This document shows, piece by piece, positions 10,465-21,427 of a stretch of DNA of 64,000 nucleotides. Numbering within the stretch: the first letter of the stretch is position 1; the number at the start of each line of letters is the position of its first letter. This stretch comes from Sphagnum compactum (taxonomy: Eukaryota; Bryophyta; Sphagnopsida; Sphagnales): NCBI GenBank assembly GCA_965153455.1, contig OZ234504.1:8432001-8496000 (forward strand), in the 5' to 3' direction. Below the pieces are notes generated by a model. The model ran no database searches and had not been told where the DNA came from. It was given only the letters and a program-made list of their open reading frames with translations. Made by a program: the position numbers and the translations under genes.

Positions 10465-11679
10465 GCAAGTTTGATCAATTATATTTTTGTTTGTTTTTTG
10501 TTAGATTGGGGTTTAGCTTTGCTGTTGGGAAAGAAGTCTAGATTGTGCAGGAAAATCAGCTAGGCAGAACTTTTCAAGACATATTGGCTCAGTTCATACA
10601 CAGATCAGAGTGTAAATCAGTGATTTATTGGTAAGTTACTGATTCTATTGTCTCATAGCCACTTGTTAAAAGAGAGTTCTGTGTTGATATTTTGAATCAG
10701 TTTGGTAGCATATTTCATTGATGTCATGCTTTGCACCCCTCGCTTTTGTGATACATGTCTGACTATCACTGTGGAGTTGCCTCGCCACATTTTCCTGGTA
10801 TTCCATTTGACAGTAAGGAATTAATTTAAGGCACATCTGAGCAGAAACAGTTGTGGGTACACTGCGGAGGCAGGTGAAGAGGGGTTTTGACCAAGTTGGG
10901 CATAGCTCAAGAGCCTCAATCTGTACTGTGCTAGTGGGGCTTTTAGAATCAAATGAATCTAATCTTTCTTTCGTTATTCAGACTTATGCCATGTCATCAG
11001 TTTAGGCTGTCTTGTGCTAGTCCCAGTCTCTCCTCAATATGGAAAACATAATGGGCAAACCTTGTCTCACCTTCTATGTCCAAGTAGAGTGCAAATCAAT
11101 GGAGATGCATGTCTAGGAGTCTTTTATCTCTTTTGAATGTCAGGTTCAACCCTAAATGAATTTCTGTTTTTGAGAGCTTGTTGTAGTATGGCAGAAGCAT
11201 AGCAACTCAATCAAAGGTCTCTGACTACTGACAACTGGATTTGGATATTGTACAAAGATAGGCATGCTGCTTCCACTCTTAGTACTGCAAAAAGGGGAAA
11301 ACTGTGAAAATGTGGGTAAGAACACTTTACCCACATCTTTACTAAAGTGTTGTTATAGTTGCAATTTGATAATCTATTTGATCTATCGCTGAGACCTGAT
11401 GTGATCAGTAAGAAGCATCGAACCTCTATGGGCTACTGCATGGAGTGCAGCTCCTTATGAGGGTTTTGGATGTGCCAAATTTCCAGGGCTTATGGGTCTT
11501 TTTCTTATAATCAGGAGATGTACTGGCAAATGAGTAACTAACTGCATTTGGAGCTGCTAATGAGCTTGATCTTTCAGCAGTCAAATGCCACTCTCGAGTG
11601 GTAATGCATTTCATGTTGTCCCAAGTAAGAAGTGGTAATTGATATGAGGTGCTGATGAACATGTAGGGTAAGGACCCAG
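10465..11679. other. 3' flank of the mL54 gene; no coding gene recognised
   Basis: GC content is higher than in the AT-rich blocks, as in transcribed flanks, but no open frame with known similarity is visible. It could hold a long 3' UTR or a non-coding transcript leading into the two hairpins that follow. Confidence 0.4.
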
Positions 11680-11758
11680 AAGGGGGCTGTTCCGGGAACG
11701 AGGGCCAGTGCAAGGCAGGATCTGAGTGAGGGACTTGAATACCCAGAACAGCCCCCTT
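11680..11758. ncRNA. Possible small-RNA hairpin, short stem
   Basis: AAGGGGGCTGTTC (11680-11692) pairs perfectly with GAACAGCCCCCTT (11746-11758); after one mismatch three more GC pairs follow. The loop is about 50 nt. The stem is short for a plant MIRNA and pairing outside it is poor, so the call is tentative. Both strands can fold. Confidence 0.3.
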
Positions 11759-12079
11759 TGAAGTTCGGTGTGAAGAACCTGTGAATAGCAGCCTGTACAC
11801 CATGAAGGATGAATGGTAAGTGATCAGGAAACAGGTTTGTGTTGGATTCGAGTTTCCTAGTTAACCATGGCAGTAAAGCTCAGTTGCTTTTTAAAAAAAT
11901 TACCTACCTACTAACAACCTGCTAGGAACAACATACCTCAAGTTGTTAAAATAGGCCTTACCCATGTATTATAAACCATCTATTATTTAGTAGTCACCTA
12001 TGTATAGGACCTACTTCTTACAGAATGGGTTACCAAGGTAAAAACCAAAGAAACATTCAGTTGAGGTTCATCCACAAAT

Positions 12080-12175
12080 GAGTCATAACAGACATCCAAT
12101 GGAGGGTGTGCTGGTGGTTGCTAGTTTATTCTGGCCCTCACCAGTGCACCATCCCTTGGAAAGCCCCTTATGACT
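12080..12175. ncRNA. MIRNA-like hairpin of 96 nt
   Basis: The arms GAGTCATAA (12080-12088) and TTATGACTC (12167-12175 region) close a long fold. Inside, TCCAA pairs with TTGGA, and GGAGGGTGTGCTGGTGGTTG faces CTCACCAGTGCACCATCCC with most positions paired, several as G:U on the plus strand. CTAG/CTGG pairs close a 6-nt loop (TTTATT). One internal loop of about 7 nt lies between the outer and main stems. The compact stem of about 42 bp with few mismatches fits a plant pri-miRNA. A foldback MITE is the main alternative. I do not recognise a known mature miRNA. Confidence 0.4.
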
Positions 12176-13867
12176 CCTAGTTGTGTTTTTCCCCTCCACA
12201 ATTGCAACAACTGAAACTGCTACCAAAACCCAATTTCTACAAGGTTCAGTTCTTTAATTATCTAGAGATTTTATTTTTTTTAATTTTTCAAAAAATTTAA
12301 TTGTTAATTATTAGTTGTTATTACTTTTTTTTCCTACTCTGGTTAAACTTGTTATTAGTTTGAGAAAACTATTTAGGTGTATTTGGATAATAAATTTGAG
12401 GGTTGGGGGTGGGTAGGGTGACATAAGGCATGTAGCTGCTATTTTTTGAACATGTTTCAATTTTTGGCCTATGCATAGGAGGTGACTATCTATGAAGCAA
12501 GGTAGTTTGTTTTGTTTTGTTTGTACGCTGAGATCTCTCATAGCATTGGTGCTTCATGCCGCACTCTTTGAAAAGCTCTCAATGAATAAGGGTGCAGCGA
12601 CTTAGTTTGAGACTATTTGGAGCTACAGTGTGAAAGTTATTGATTATTGAACCTTTTTTCTCAATGAAAATTAAATAGAATCGAAAACTGTGTTGGAATT
12701 AGGAAACATTTCTTGGTGTTGTTAGAAAGCCCTTGGAGAATCAGATTTAATAAAGTTTATTTCACAATTTTCAGAGTTAAGTTTTGTGGAAGATATTGCT
12801 TTTTGAGTGAATTTTGGTATTAAAAATTCAAACAAATTACAAAAATTGGGTCTGGAAAGAAAAATCAATTGAGCCTTCAATGTGTTCACACTTGGGCCAA
12901 TGTCACAAGTTACATTATGTCGATCGAATTGAATCTAATTTGGAACTAGAATTGTTAAAATATATTATTAATTTTGAAAAAAATAAATTGGAGCCTTGAA
13001 ATGTGAAGAACCGGTCCAGAACTGGATCAAAGGTTTTATCATATTAAATAAATCCTTGAACCATGATTAGAAGTTCATTCAAAAAATTTTAAAAAATCAT
13101 TGAACCAAAATTAGCAATTCTTCCAAATTTTAAAAAACTTAGGTTTTTTAATGGGTCATGATAAAATGCAAGAATCACCAATCATGTGTGCTTTTCAATT
13201 TCCCTTGTTTTGTTTCTTGTTTCTTCATGGTGGGTCAAATTGAATAGAGTTATCAATTTTGATTGCTAATTTCAATAATGCCTGTGCAATGTAATTTGAT
13301 TGAAATTTCAATTCATTTGATGAGTTCCATTTGCTTTTTCGTTTGTATGCAAGAGTTTTTTGGAATGCTAAGAACCTTGATTGTTGTCAATGTAAGCATT
13401 GTCATCGCCATATGGCTCCATATTATGTTTCTCTTGTCACAATGAAACTATTGTTGTTGCAACATTTTGTTTCAAAAATTGTTCTTATTTTTCCCACATG
13501 TGCTATGAATTACTCCTATTGTTGCCTCTCTGAAATTGTTTTTATTATCACAATTTTCTTGTTGTCAAAGTGTAAATTGACATGAAATTCTATATATATG
13601 ATGTGTTTTTTCTACTTATGATATTTTGATGTGAAGTACATACAATTTGCATTTTAATTAAATATGTATAATTATTGTGATGTAATTTTGCATAAGATTA
13701 TGTGATTTTTGTGTATTAAACTTGAACATTCACATATGTCATTCAAAAATAATGATATACCAAATCTTCAACCAGTGGATCACACCATCAAAATGTGTTC
13801 AACTTTTGTCAATTTTTTTATTTCACATCTTTATTTTGACACTTCATTACAAGACAATGAGGTATGA
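12176..13867. other. AT-rich intergenic DNA; no gene seen
   Basis: Short open frames are present, but none has recognisable similarity or exon-like flanks. Confidence 0.55.
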
Positions 13868-14290
13868 AAGTAGGTAGGTTATAAGAGATAGTTGGGTGGG
13901 TGGTTAGGTAAATAGGTAGTTAACCTATGTGGGTAGGTAAGTAGGTAATTAATATGTGTAGGTAGGTTATAGGTAGGTGAATATGTAGGTAGGTAGTACA
14001 TCTAAGTAGGTGGGTGGGTGGGTGAGTAGGTAAGTAGGTAGTTAATATTTAAGTAGGTTATAGGTGGGTGAATATGTAGGTAAGTAGTACATCTAGGTAG
14101 GTGGGTGGGTGGGTGAGTAGGTAAGTAGGTAGTTAATATTTAAGTAGGTTATAGGTGGGTGGGTAGGTAGGTAGATAGGTAGTTAATACGTAGGTAGGTT
14201 ATAGGTGGATGGATAGGCAAGTAAGTAGGTAGGTAGGTAGGTAGGTGGGTGGGTTGGTAGGTAGGTATGTAAGTTGTAAAATTGTAAGTG
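13868..14290. repeat. TAGG/TGGG micro- and minisatellite
   Basis: The top strand is made of GTAGGTAGG, GTGGGTGGG and related tetranucleotide runs for about 420 bp. A higher-order unit of roughly 100 bp repeats within it (TTAATATTTAAGTAGGTTATAGG and TGAATATGTAGG recur). The same TAGG type reappears near 47,850-48,110 and 55,950-56,215. Confidence 0.85.
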
Positions 14291-14339
14291 CGAGGTAGGA
14301 TGTAGGTGAATCTGATTTGTTCATTTTTATATAAATTGT

Positions 14340-15730
14340 TATATGTATTTGAAATGAATGGCGAAAGGTTTTGTTTTGGAGTGATACATGAGGTCCTTGG
14401 CAATCTTGATGCAACTTCCATTGTTGTAATACATGGGTACAGATGTTGCATTGTTCATGCCAAGTTCAACAAGTAAGTCTAGGATCCAATGTTCCTTCTT
14501 TTGGAACTTCCAAGAGTGTTCTAAGTTTGGATTTTGTAGATGACAAAACCATGGTGTTTTTTTTTTCTTTTTTTGGTTCAATGTGATTAAAGTTTTTGAA
14601 CTAATGTGAAGAAATATCCTCTAGTTGGTTTTCTAGAATCTACGTCTCCTCCCCCAATTTGCGTTAGTAAATATAGTGAAAACAAGGTTTGTTCTTATTT
14701 TGTAAAATAATCTTACATTAACGGTTCCTTTAAAATATCAAAGAATTGATTTAGTGGCTTTCAAATGTGATTCTTGTGGTCTCTACAAATATATGCTCAT
14801 AAGGTTCACTATAAATGGAATGTGAGGTTTGGTATTTGTAAGAAAGATTAACTTACCAACTAGGGTTCGATAGTGTTTTGTGTTAACTTCAAGGAAAATT
14901 CATGTTGGTTTTCAACTTCAAGCCTTCAACCAATGGGGTGTTAAAGGGGTTGTAGTCTGACATGTTAAGTTTAGTTAATAAACTTGAAGTAAATGTATTT
15001 TGATTGAAATATGTTCCCTAAAGCCCTTTTTTGAATTCAAGGCCTAAGTATTGTATGGCCAAACCTAAATTTGACATTTCAAACTATTTTTCCAATTTTT
15101 CATTGATCAAGTTAATGTTGATTTTGCTACTACCCGTAATGAAGAGATCATCTATGTAAACAATCATAAGAAACGACTATTTTAGGTTCTTCAATTAGTA
15201 CAAACTTTTGTCTTGGGCACTCTTGTTCAGTCCTTGATTTGTTAAATAAATGTCAATTATTTCAAACTAAGCTTTTGGAGTTTGCTTGAATCCATACAAG
15301 GTTTTGTTGAATGTGTAAACTAGTCCTTGTCCTTATATGACAATCCCTAGGGGCTACTACAAGTAAATTTCTTGATCAATCTTCCCATTTAAGAAGGTTG
15401 ATTTGACATCTATGTGATGGAGCTCCCAACTTTGAACATTAACAATTATTGTGGCTAGTTTGATGGTGGTCCATTTTTCCACAAGAGAGAACAAATCTTT
15501 GTAATATATTTCGGTCTTTTACTTGCATCCCACGCACTAGGTGATCTTTGTATCTGGTTTGCTTATGTTGATCTTCCTTGATCTTGAGAATCCATTTGAC
15601 TAAGATTAATTTGTGGCTTTGAGCCAATTTCACCAACATCCACGTATGATTCTTGGAATGGCTTCCATTTCTTCCTTCATGGCTTTCCTCCACCTCTCAT
15701 TCTTTATTACATCAAAGAATGTGATGTTTA
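14340..15730 (-). mobile_element. Decayed Ty1/copia pol (reverse transcriptase to RNase H)
   Basis: On the minus strand, in the family's order: the RT N-terminus (ERWRKAMKEEMEAI, HTWMLVKL, about 15730-15600), HHIDVKSTFLNGKI (about 15430-15370), YGFKQTP (about 15300), the active-site region VYIDDLFITGSS with FEMSNLG downstream (about 15160-15060), and an RNase H end CIKIAKDLMYHSKTKPF (about 14440-14360). Stops and frameshifts break the frame in several places, so it is inactive. No LTRs were recognised. RT and RNase H copy element RNA into DNA before integration. Confidence 0.8.
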
Positions 15731-16780
15731 CATTGGTTTCATTTGCCAATTTGACATAGATACTTAGTTTGACAAGTTTGAATTGTGCTCTGGTGGATCT
15801 TCTAATTTCTTTTCTCGATAGTAAGTTTTTTTTTATGTTTGGTACATAAAAGATTTTAAATATATATTTAAAATTCTAGTTTTGAATTTTGCAATCATGC
15901 TTCCTTTTTTAACTACATGGTGGATTTCTTTTCATGCAATAGTTATTGTGTTATTGTGAAATTGTTTTTATAAGGAAATTGAAAGGTCATTGTTGCCTTT
16001 TACATGCTTAGTTGTTCCATAGTCAAAATACTGAAAGGAATCTATTGACAACTAAGTTAGGTATGCTTATAGGTGTTCTAAGTTTTTTGGTTCATCTCTT
16101 TTGGATTCTCCACATTTTTCTAGAATTTTTTCTTTTGCAACAAGTTCATCATTTTAAATGACTAAACATAGTAGTTTTGATTACCTTCAAAATAATTGGA
16201 TTTCAATATGGAGATATCAAAACTAGGAGCACATTTTTGAAACAAATGAGAAGGACCTTGGGATTTGAAGACTTCTTTGAACCGGTTGGGATATCCTCCA
16301 CTTCTTCAGTTTTTTCTACCATTGGTGAGCCCTTTTGTTACTTTCTTTTAACTTCTAGAGCCTTCATATCTTTCCCACTCCTCTTTCTAAACTTTCTTAC
16401 CTCAATCCTCAAGCTATAACATCATGTTGGATTTTTTTAGTCAAGTTCTATATGCTAACAATTGAAGTAGTGAAGAGAAAGACATGTTGACAAAGGACTA
16501 ACTACTATGTGTGAATGCACATTCCTTGGAGAGAAAGAGTGTTACAAGGATTAAATAGGGGAAAGTGGGAGAAAGAGGGAGAAATCTAAAACCTTAAAAT
16601 CTAAATTAACTTTAAAGTCTAACATTTACTATGTAAATATGCAAATAGGTAAAGCACTTCAGTTGGTGGCTAAGAGGTAGGTAGATGCATGTGGATGGTT
16701 GATAGTTAATACAAAGCTAACCATTGTGATTTAGCTCTACAACAAGAATACAATGAAAAATCGATTTCCTATCCACACAC
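15731..16780. other. AT-rich DNA 5' of the copia relic; no gene seen
   Basis: It may include further eroded copia sequence (gag or integrase), but I could not recognise any motif. Confidence 0.4.
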
Positions 16781-17124
16781 TATCGTAGTATCTTTTCAGG
16801 TTCGGCATCTCGCTATCGAATAATTATTTTATTTTGAAAAAATTTACTTTGGCACCAAAAAAATAAATTGTTTGAATATTTGGCAAAAAATTTATTTGAA
16901 TTAAAAAATATTCAACAACGGCTTGAAATTGTTTAAAATACATGCAATTATATACATATTAAAACCCTAAAACTATCATGTAACAACTTCTTAAATCCTA
17001 TGAAATTTCAACATGAGTAAATAATAATTTAAAAAAATTCAGCAGGAAAGGACCTTAATTTTCTAGATTTTTGACATTTGAAAAATAATATAATTTTTGC
17101 CGAACCTGAAAAGGTACTACGATA
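16781..17124. mobile_element. MITE-like element, 344 bp, with 27-bp terminal inverted repeats
   Basis: The left end TATCGTAGTATCTTTTCAGG then TTCGGCA (16781-16807) is the reverse complement, with one mismatch, of the right end TGCCGAACCTGAAAAGGTACTACGATA (17098-17124). The interior is AT-rich and non-coding. I could not define a target-site duplication, so the superfamily is not assigned. Confidence 0.8.
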
Positions 17125-17909
17125 TCCATCCTACATGGCATGTGCATGGATGCCGGTCAACTTTTGTGACTTCAAGCTTCAACCATTTCAATGGAAAATA
17201 TGTGTGAAATTGATCATATAGTGACATTAGTGCAATATGTGTCACACCAACATTGCTTTTTTTTTTTCTTTTTTTTTTGGGTCAAACTCTCAAAATTCTT
17301 GTGTGTAATGAGAGGAATTTGGCAATAATTTTGACCACAAAACCAAATTTATACACAGACAATCACCACCCAAATCCCAATACCAAAAAAGAAACAAAAA
17401 AGAAACAAAAGAAAAGCCAAAAAAACCATCTGAGAAGTTGAAATGGAGAATTGGAGGAAGAAAAGAACATCCAACAAAAAAAAATCCAACAAATTGTATC
17501 AGAGAAGAAGTTCCAAAAGACAAAAACAGGTTAAGAGTTATGTTTTGTCCTTCCTTCAGTGATGAATTTTCTGTTGCAATTGTGAGAGTACTGAGCAAGT
17601 GAACAATGATGAGAGAGACAGGGAGAAGTTAGCCTCAAATGAAAAACAACAGCACCACAAAGTGCAGTAAAGAAACTATCATGTACCTAAGTAGCCATAG
17701 ACATATGTATATACTCTTCAAGATTTGATTGCACAGTGTTATTGATACTTAGTTACAAATTTGGTGCCAACGTTGATACAATTTTGGTACAAGTTTTGGC
17801 AACAAAAGAATAGTTGTGTGTGTGTGTGTTTTGTGGGTATTTTGTGTGTGAGTATATTTTTTTGTGGTAACTTTTGAGTGTTGGGTTTTGGGTTTTGGGT
17901 GGAGAAAAA
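17125..17909. other. Upstream region of the B3 gene
   Basis: No gene is recognised. It holds poly-T runs (17258-17278), a (GT)n-like tract (17816-17830) and GGGTTTTGG direct repeats (17881-17900) just before the start codon; probable promoter and leader of the B3 gene. Confidence 0.4.
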
Positions 17910-18147
17910 ATGTTTGCAATGCATGGCATGAAGCATCAGCTGAAAGCAGCAATGAACACTAGCATCTCCAATGGAGCTGTTTTCTTTGTGAGCAGAATTG
18001 GCAAGTGTTCTGTCAAACCTCCATTTCAGCATGTAAGTGTTGTTGTGTGGCAAACAACAAAACCCACACTCCACTTTTGCTTCTCTGAGGAAACCCAAAA
18101 ACAAAAAACACCCACACAACAATTCTCACAAAGAATTCACAAAGAAG

Positions 18148-18184
<37 letters not shown>

Positions 18185-20057
18185 ATGAAGCTAGAGCTAG
18201 TCTCTGTCTGTTGCAGCTGTGATTTGTGATGATGGCAACAGCAGCAGAGCAAGCCAGCAAGCTTCTGTGTGCTCGGAGGTCTTCTTTATCACCTTAGTAT
18301 CTGCAGATACCTTGAGGGGGGCAAAAAACGTTTCATCATGTGTTTCTTGCTCTGTGTCTCTGTGTGTTTTTTGTGGGTTGGTTTTGTTGCAAGAAGTGAA
18401 CAAGAATCTGAGGAGGTTTTGCGTGTGTTTTGTGACCATTGCAGATTTTTCCGCCTTCTTTTATAGAGACGATTGATGCGAGAAAGCGGAAGCTCAAGGA
18501 CGAAATGGTTTTGGAAGTTGAACAGAGTGGAGTTCGCTGGAAGACATCGATCTTGAGAAGTCGTAGCTGTACTCGGATCGGTAAAGGATGGAGACAATTT
18601 GTAGAAGGAAATGGACTCGAGTACGGTGATCGCCTTCTCTTCACTCTCGTACGAGTCAATCGCTTTGTTGTCCAGCTCTTTGACGCAAGTGGTAGAAAGA
18701 AAAAGATTCGTCAGAGGAAGAAAAGGACACTTGAGCTTTCCCGTGACAAGAAGGAGCTTAATGAGCTTGGTGGCAGCAGAAAGAAGAATCTGGGATCCTT
18801 AAGATCCCGCCATCATACCGAGAAGCGTCGCAAGGAGGAGGTCGAGGAGCAGCTGGGGAAGAAGAAGACGAAGACGAAGGTGAGCCGCGTGCATGAGGTG
18901 GAGTATCTCTCTAAGAGGCGAACTGTGACGGACGAGGAGAGAGGCAAAGCCATGATCGCTGCCAGAAGATGCGCAGGAGCCCTTTGTAACCCTAGTTTCC
19001 AGATCCGGATGCGACACTCTGCAGTCTATCGCAGATACCTTCTGGTCAGTGGAAGCTCACTTGCACACATTCTTCATTCACATACTAAATTGGAAGCACA
19101 TGGTGGTTAGTATGGTTAAGCCCGAGTGGATCTTTTCAGTTATGCAAGAACTGTTTCTATGGTGGACTCCACATGATCCTAAGAAACATGTACTGTGGAA
19201 TGGTCAAGTCCCTGTGAGTGAGGTGCCAGGGACTTGACATGAGGTGAGCCCACTAGGGTGAGCTTCGTGATGCGCCCAGTATAATGGACAAGGGCTTGAC
19301 CATTCCATGAGATTAAGGTCTTGCATGGCAGATTCAACAAGTTTTCAAAAGTACTATGTTCGACCAGAGAACAATTATGGTCACTGTTACAAGTGTATGA
19401 TCATCAGCGGAAGATTATGTCATATAATGCAGTCAAGAGAATGACATACTCTGCCACCACAGACCTTAATGTAGGGGATACCAAACTTTGATCCATTTCT
19501 GGGTGCATCACAATGTCTCTCTACACTGAAGGGCAGAGCCAACAAACACTGTTGTAGAGAAAACATCAAGCTGTAAAATGCAAAATCGAGATCTGTGATT
19601 GCTTTTGTTGTTTTTTTTTTTGGGGGGCCATGGGCAGGAGATACCAACTGCGTTTCTGCTGGATTCCAAACTGCTGTTACAATTGCCACCAAGCAGCAGT
19701 GACAGCAGCAGTGGCAGATGCACCCCCAAACTCAGCTGGGTTGCATTGGTGGATTGTGATAACAATGCATGGGAGGTGATATGCAGACGTGGACAGAAGC
19801 AGCATCAAAACCGATTGCTGCTCAGCCCTGCAGGATGGGCACACTTCGCCCGCGACCATTTCCTGGAAGAAGGAGATGAATGCATCTTTGAGCTACTGCT
19901 GCAGCAGCAGCAGCAAGAAGAGCACAACAAGACTGACAACAGCAGCTCTTGTTCTGTGGTATTAGCCACTTTCCGAGTTCACATCTTCCGCGTGCTGGAA
20001 ATTCAGAACTTGAGTTCTAAAGCTACAACAGGATCAAATCCAAGCAGCAAGGATTGA
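17910..20057 (+). CDS. REM-like transcription factor with two B3 domains, three exons
   Basis: Exons 17910-18032, 18445-19044 and 19638-20057 join without breaking codons to give 380 residues; donors are GTAAGT and GTCAGT, acceptors GCAG. The first B3 domain (about 26-125) runs from AVFFVSRIGKC across intron 1 to IFPPSFIETI, VRWKTSILR, GWRQFVEGNGLEYGDRLLFT and RFVVQLFDASG. A Lys/Arg-rich linker (about 126-215, RKKKIRQRKKR, KKKTKTK) looks like nuclear localisation signal. The second domain (about 221-365) runs from CNPSFQIRMRHSAVYRRYLL across intron 2 to EIPTAFLLDSK, AWEVICRRG, GWAHFARDHFLEEGDECIF and FRVHIFRVLE, with a Gln run inside. B3 domains bind DNA in plant nuclei; paired B3 domains suggest the REM group. 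Both introns fall inside B3 domains near the same point (before the xIPxxF strand), as if the domains arose by duplication. Target genes are unknown. Confidence 0.88.
18153..18181. repeat. (CT)n microsatellite in intron 1 of the B3 gene
   Basis: About 14 uninterrupted TC units lie in the first intron. Confidence 0.95.
19194..19309 (+). ncRNA. Candidate intronic small-RNA hairpin (B3 gene intron 2)
   Basis: TGGAATGGTCAAGTCCCTGT (from 19196) pairs with ACAAGGGCTTGACCATTCCA (ends 19307), with one G:U and one mismatch over 20 positions. A second, internal sequence AGGGACTTGAC (19228-19238) is a perfect 11-nt complement of the same 5' arm, so two alternative folds compete. The loop of the large fold is about 70 nt and contains its own weak stem. 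It lies wholly within intron 2. A plant miRNA precursor or a degraded foldback element are both possible. Confidence 0.35.
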
Positions 20058-20418
20058 AGCTCTTTCATCAGCAATGGAGCTCCTCCTGTACTACTCATCA
20101 TCGTCATCATCATCATGATGAACAGCAGCAGCAGCCGCAGCAGCAACATCCCAAAAGCAAGCAAACAAGCACCCAGAAACCAACCCAGGATCATCAAGCT
20201 GCAGGTGGTGAGCAAACTGAAGATTCCAGCAAAGTGGACCAAGGGTGCTGCAGTGCAGATCATCATCATCTTATCTTGGACCCACAATAAATTTTGCAAC
20301 AAATTGCAATGGTTTTTGCAACAGATTTTGTGATCAGAAGCAGGACTGTTGCAACAAATTTTGGAACAGACTGCCACAAGTTTTTGTGATTGAAAACTGA
20401 CTGCAATAAATTGTGATG
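20058..20418. other. Probable 3' UTR of the B3 gene with trinucleotide runs
   Basis: CATCAT/ATCATC and CAGCAG runs (20095-20150) make short His-, Gln- or Ser-rich frames on several frames. An open frame at 20115-20333 includes VVSKLKIPAKWTKG, faintly like the start of a B3 fold; it could be a remnant of a third domain but is too short to judge. From 20285 GCAACAAATTTTGCAA-type motifs begin, grading into the tandem repeat. Confidence 0.4.
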
Positions 20419-20980
20419 GAACTAACTCTCTTAAGTACACTGCTGCAGTGAGTGTGTGTTTTGCAAGCTGCAGAAACCTCAGATCTGGTGAGTGATATGA
20501 TAGAGCTTTGTTGGAGCAGGTAGATAGGTGATCATCCCTCCTGGATTGAATCAACAACAAAAGTGATGGGAACTGACTTTCTTAGTACTTGCACAACAAA
20601 AGTTTTGCAAGCTGCAGAAATATTATTTTTGTGAGTAAATTTGTGATCAAGCCTTTTTGGAGTACATCTTGAGATCCCGACTCTCATGCAAAACTGCAAC
20701 AAATACTATTGCGATGGAACTAACTTAGTACTGCTGCAAAATGTGTTTTGCAAGCTGCAGAAATCCTATCTGGTGAAAATTCACGCTTTTTGGAGCTGAT
20801 AGATAGATGATCTCTCATGAATTGCAACAACAAAATGCAATCAAACTTTTAACTTTCTTACTACTTCTGCAACAAAATTTTGCAACCTGCAGAAAATACT
20901 ATTGTGAGTAAATGTGATCAAGCTTTTTGGGAGCAGATGAGATCCATCTCTAATGAAAACTGCAACAAATATCATGATGG
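20419..20980. repeat. Four-unit tandem repeat (131-151 bp) downstream of the B3 gene
   Basis: Units begin at about 20419, 20570, 20717 and 20850. Each has ACTNNCTTANTAC, then GCAACAAAA/TTTTGCAA, then GCTGCAGAAA, then GTGATCAAGCTTTTTGGAGC-like sequence, then CTCATGNAAACTGCAACAAA and GATGGAACT at the boundary. Unit lengths shrink from 151 to 131 bp through small indels. No coding potential is evident. Confidence 0.85.
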
Positions 20981-21427
20981 AACTATCCATCCCTTTGCAT
21001 GAAGGGTCCCTTTGCATTAGGCTGTTATGATCACAGTTACACACAACATGTTTTGATCCCAGTAGCGTAATGGAAAGCCACCAAAATGGAGTCTTGTTTC
21101 TTGCTGCATGGACAAGTGCGTTCCATTCGAGAGCTGCAACTGGGTTGGAAAGGGCTGCAAAGGTAATTAATGTTATGAACTTCAGGAACTACTCATATGT
21201 AGGGAGCTTTCTAGCGAACTTCAAAGGAACATTTGGATGCCACTTGAATGAAGCTCATATTGCATATTGAAAGGCATAAATTGCACCCTATGGGTATTAT
21301 ATAAGGAAAAAAAAGAGGAGGGGGAGAAAAGGGGGATTTTGCTTACTTTGGAACCTTGCCCTTTGGGCCAAGGGCATTACACTCGTGTTTATAAACATTA
21401 GATGTTTATATAATAAAATAAGTTGTG
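20981..21427. other. Spacer between the tandem repeat and the inverted-arm element
   Basis: A 66-codon ATG-initiated frame (21070-21270) lies here, with residues such as HSRAATGLERAAK; I recognise no family, and it may be chance. An A/G-rich tract is present at 21304-21337. Confidence 0.35.
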
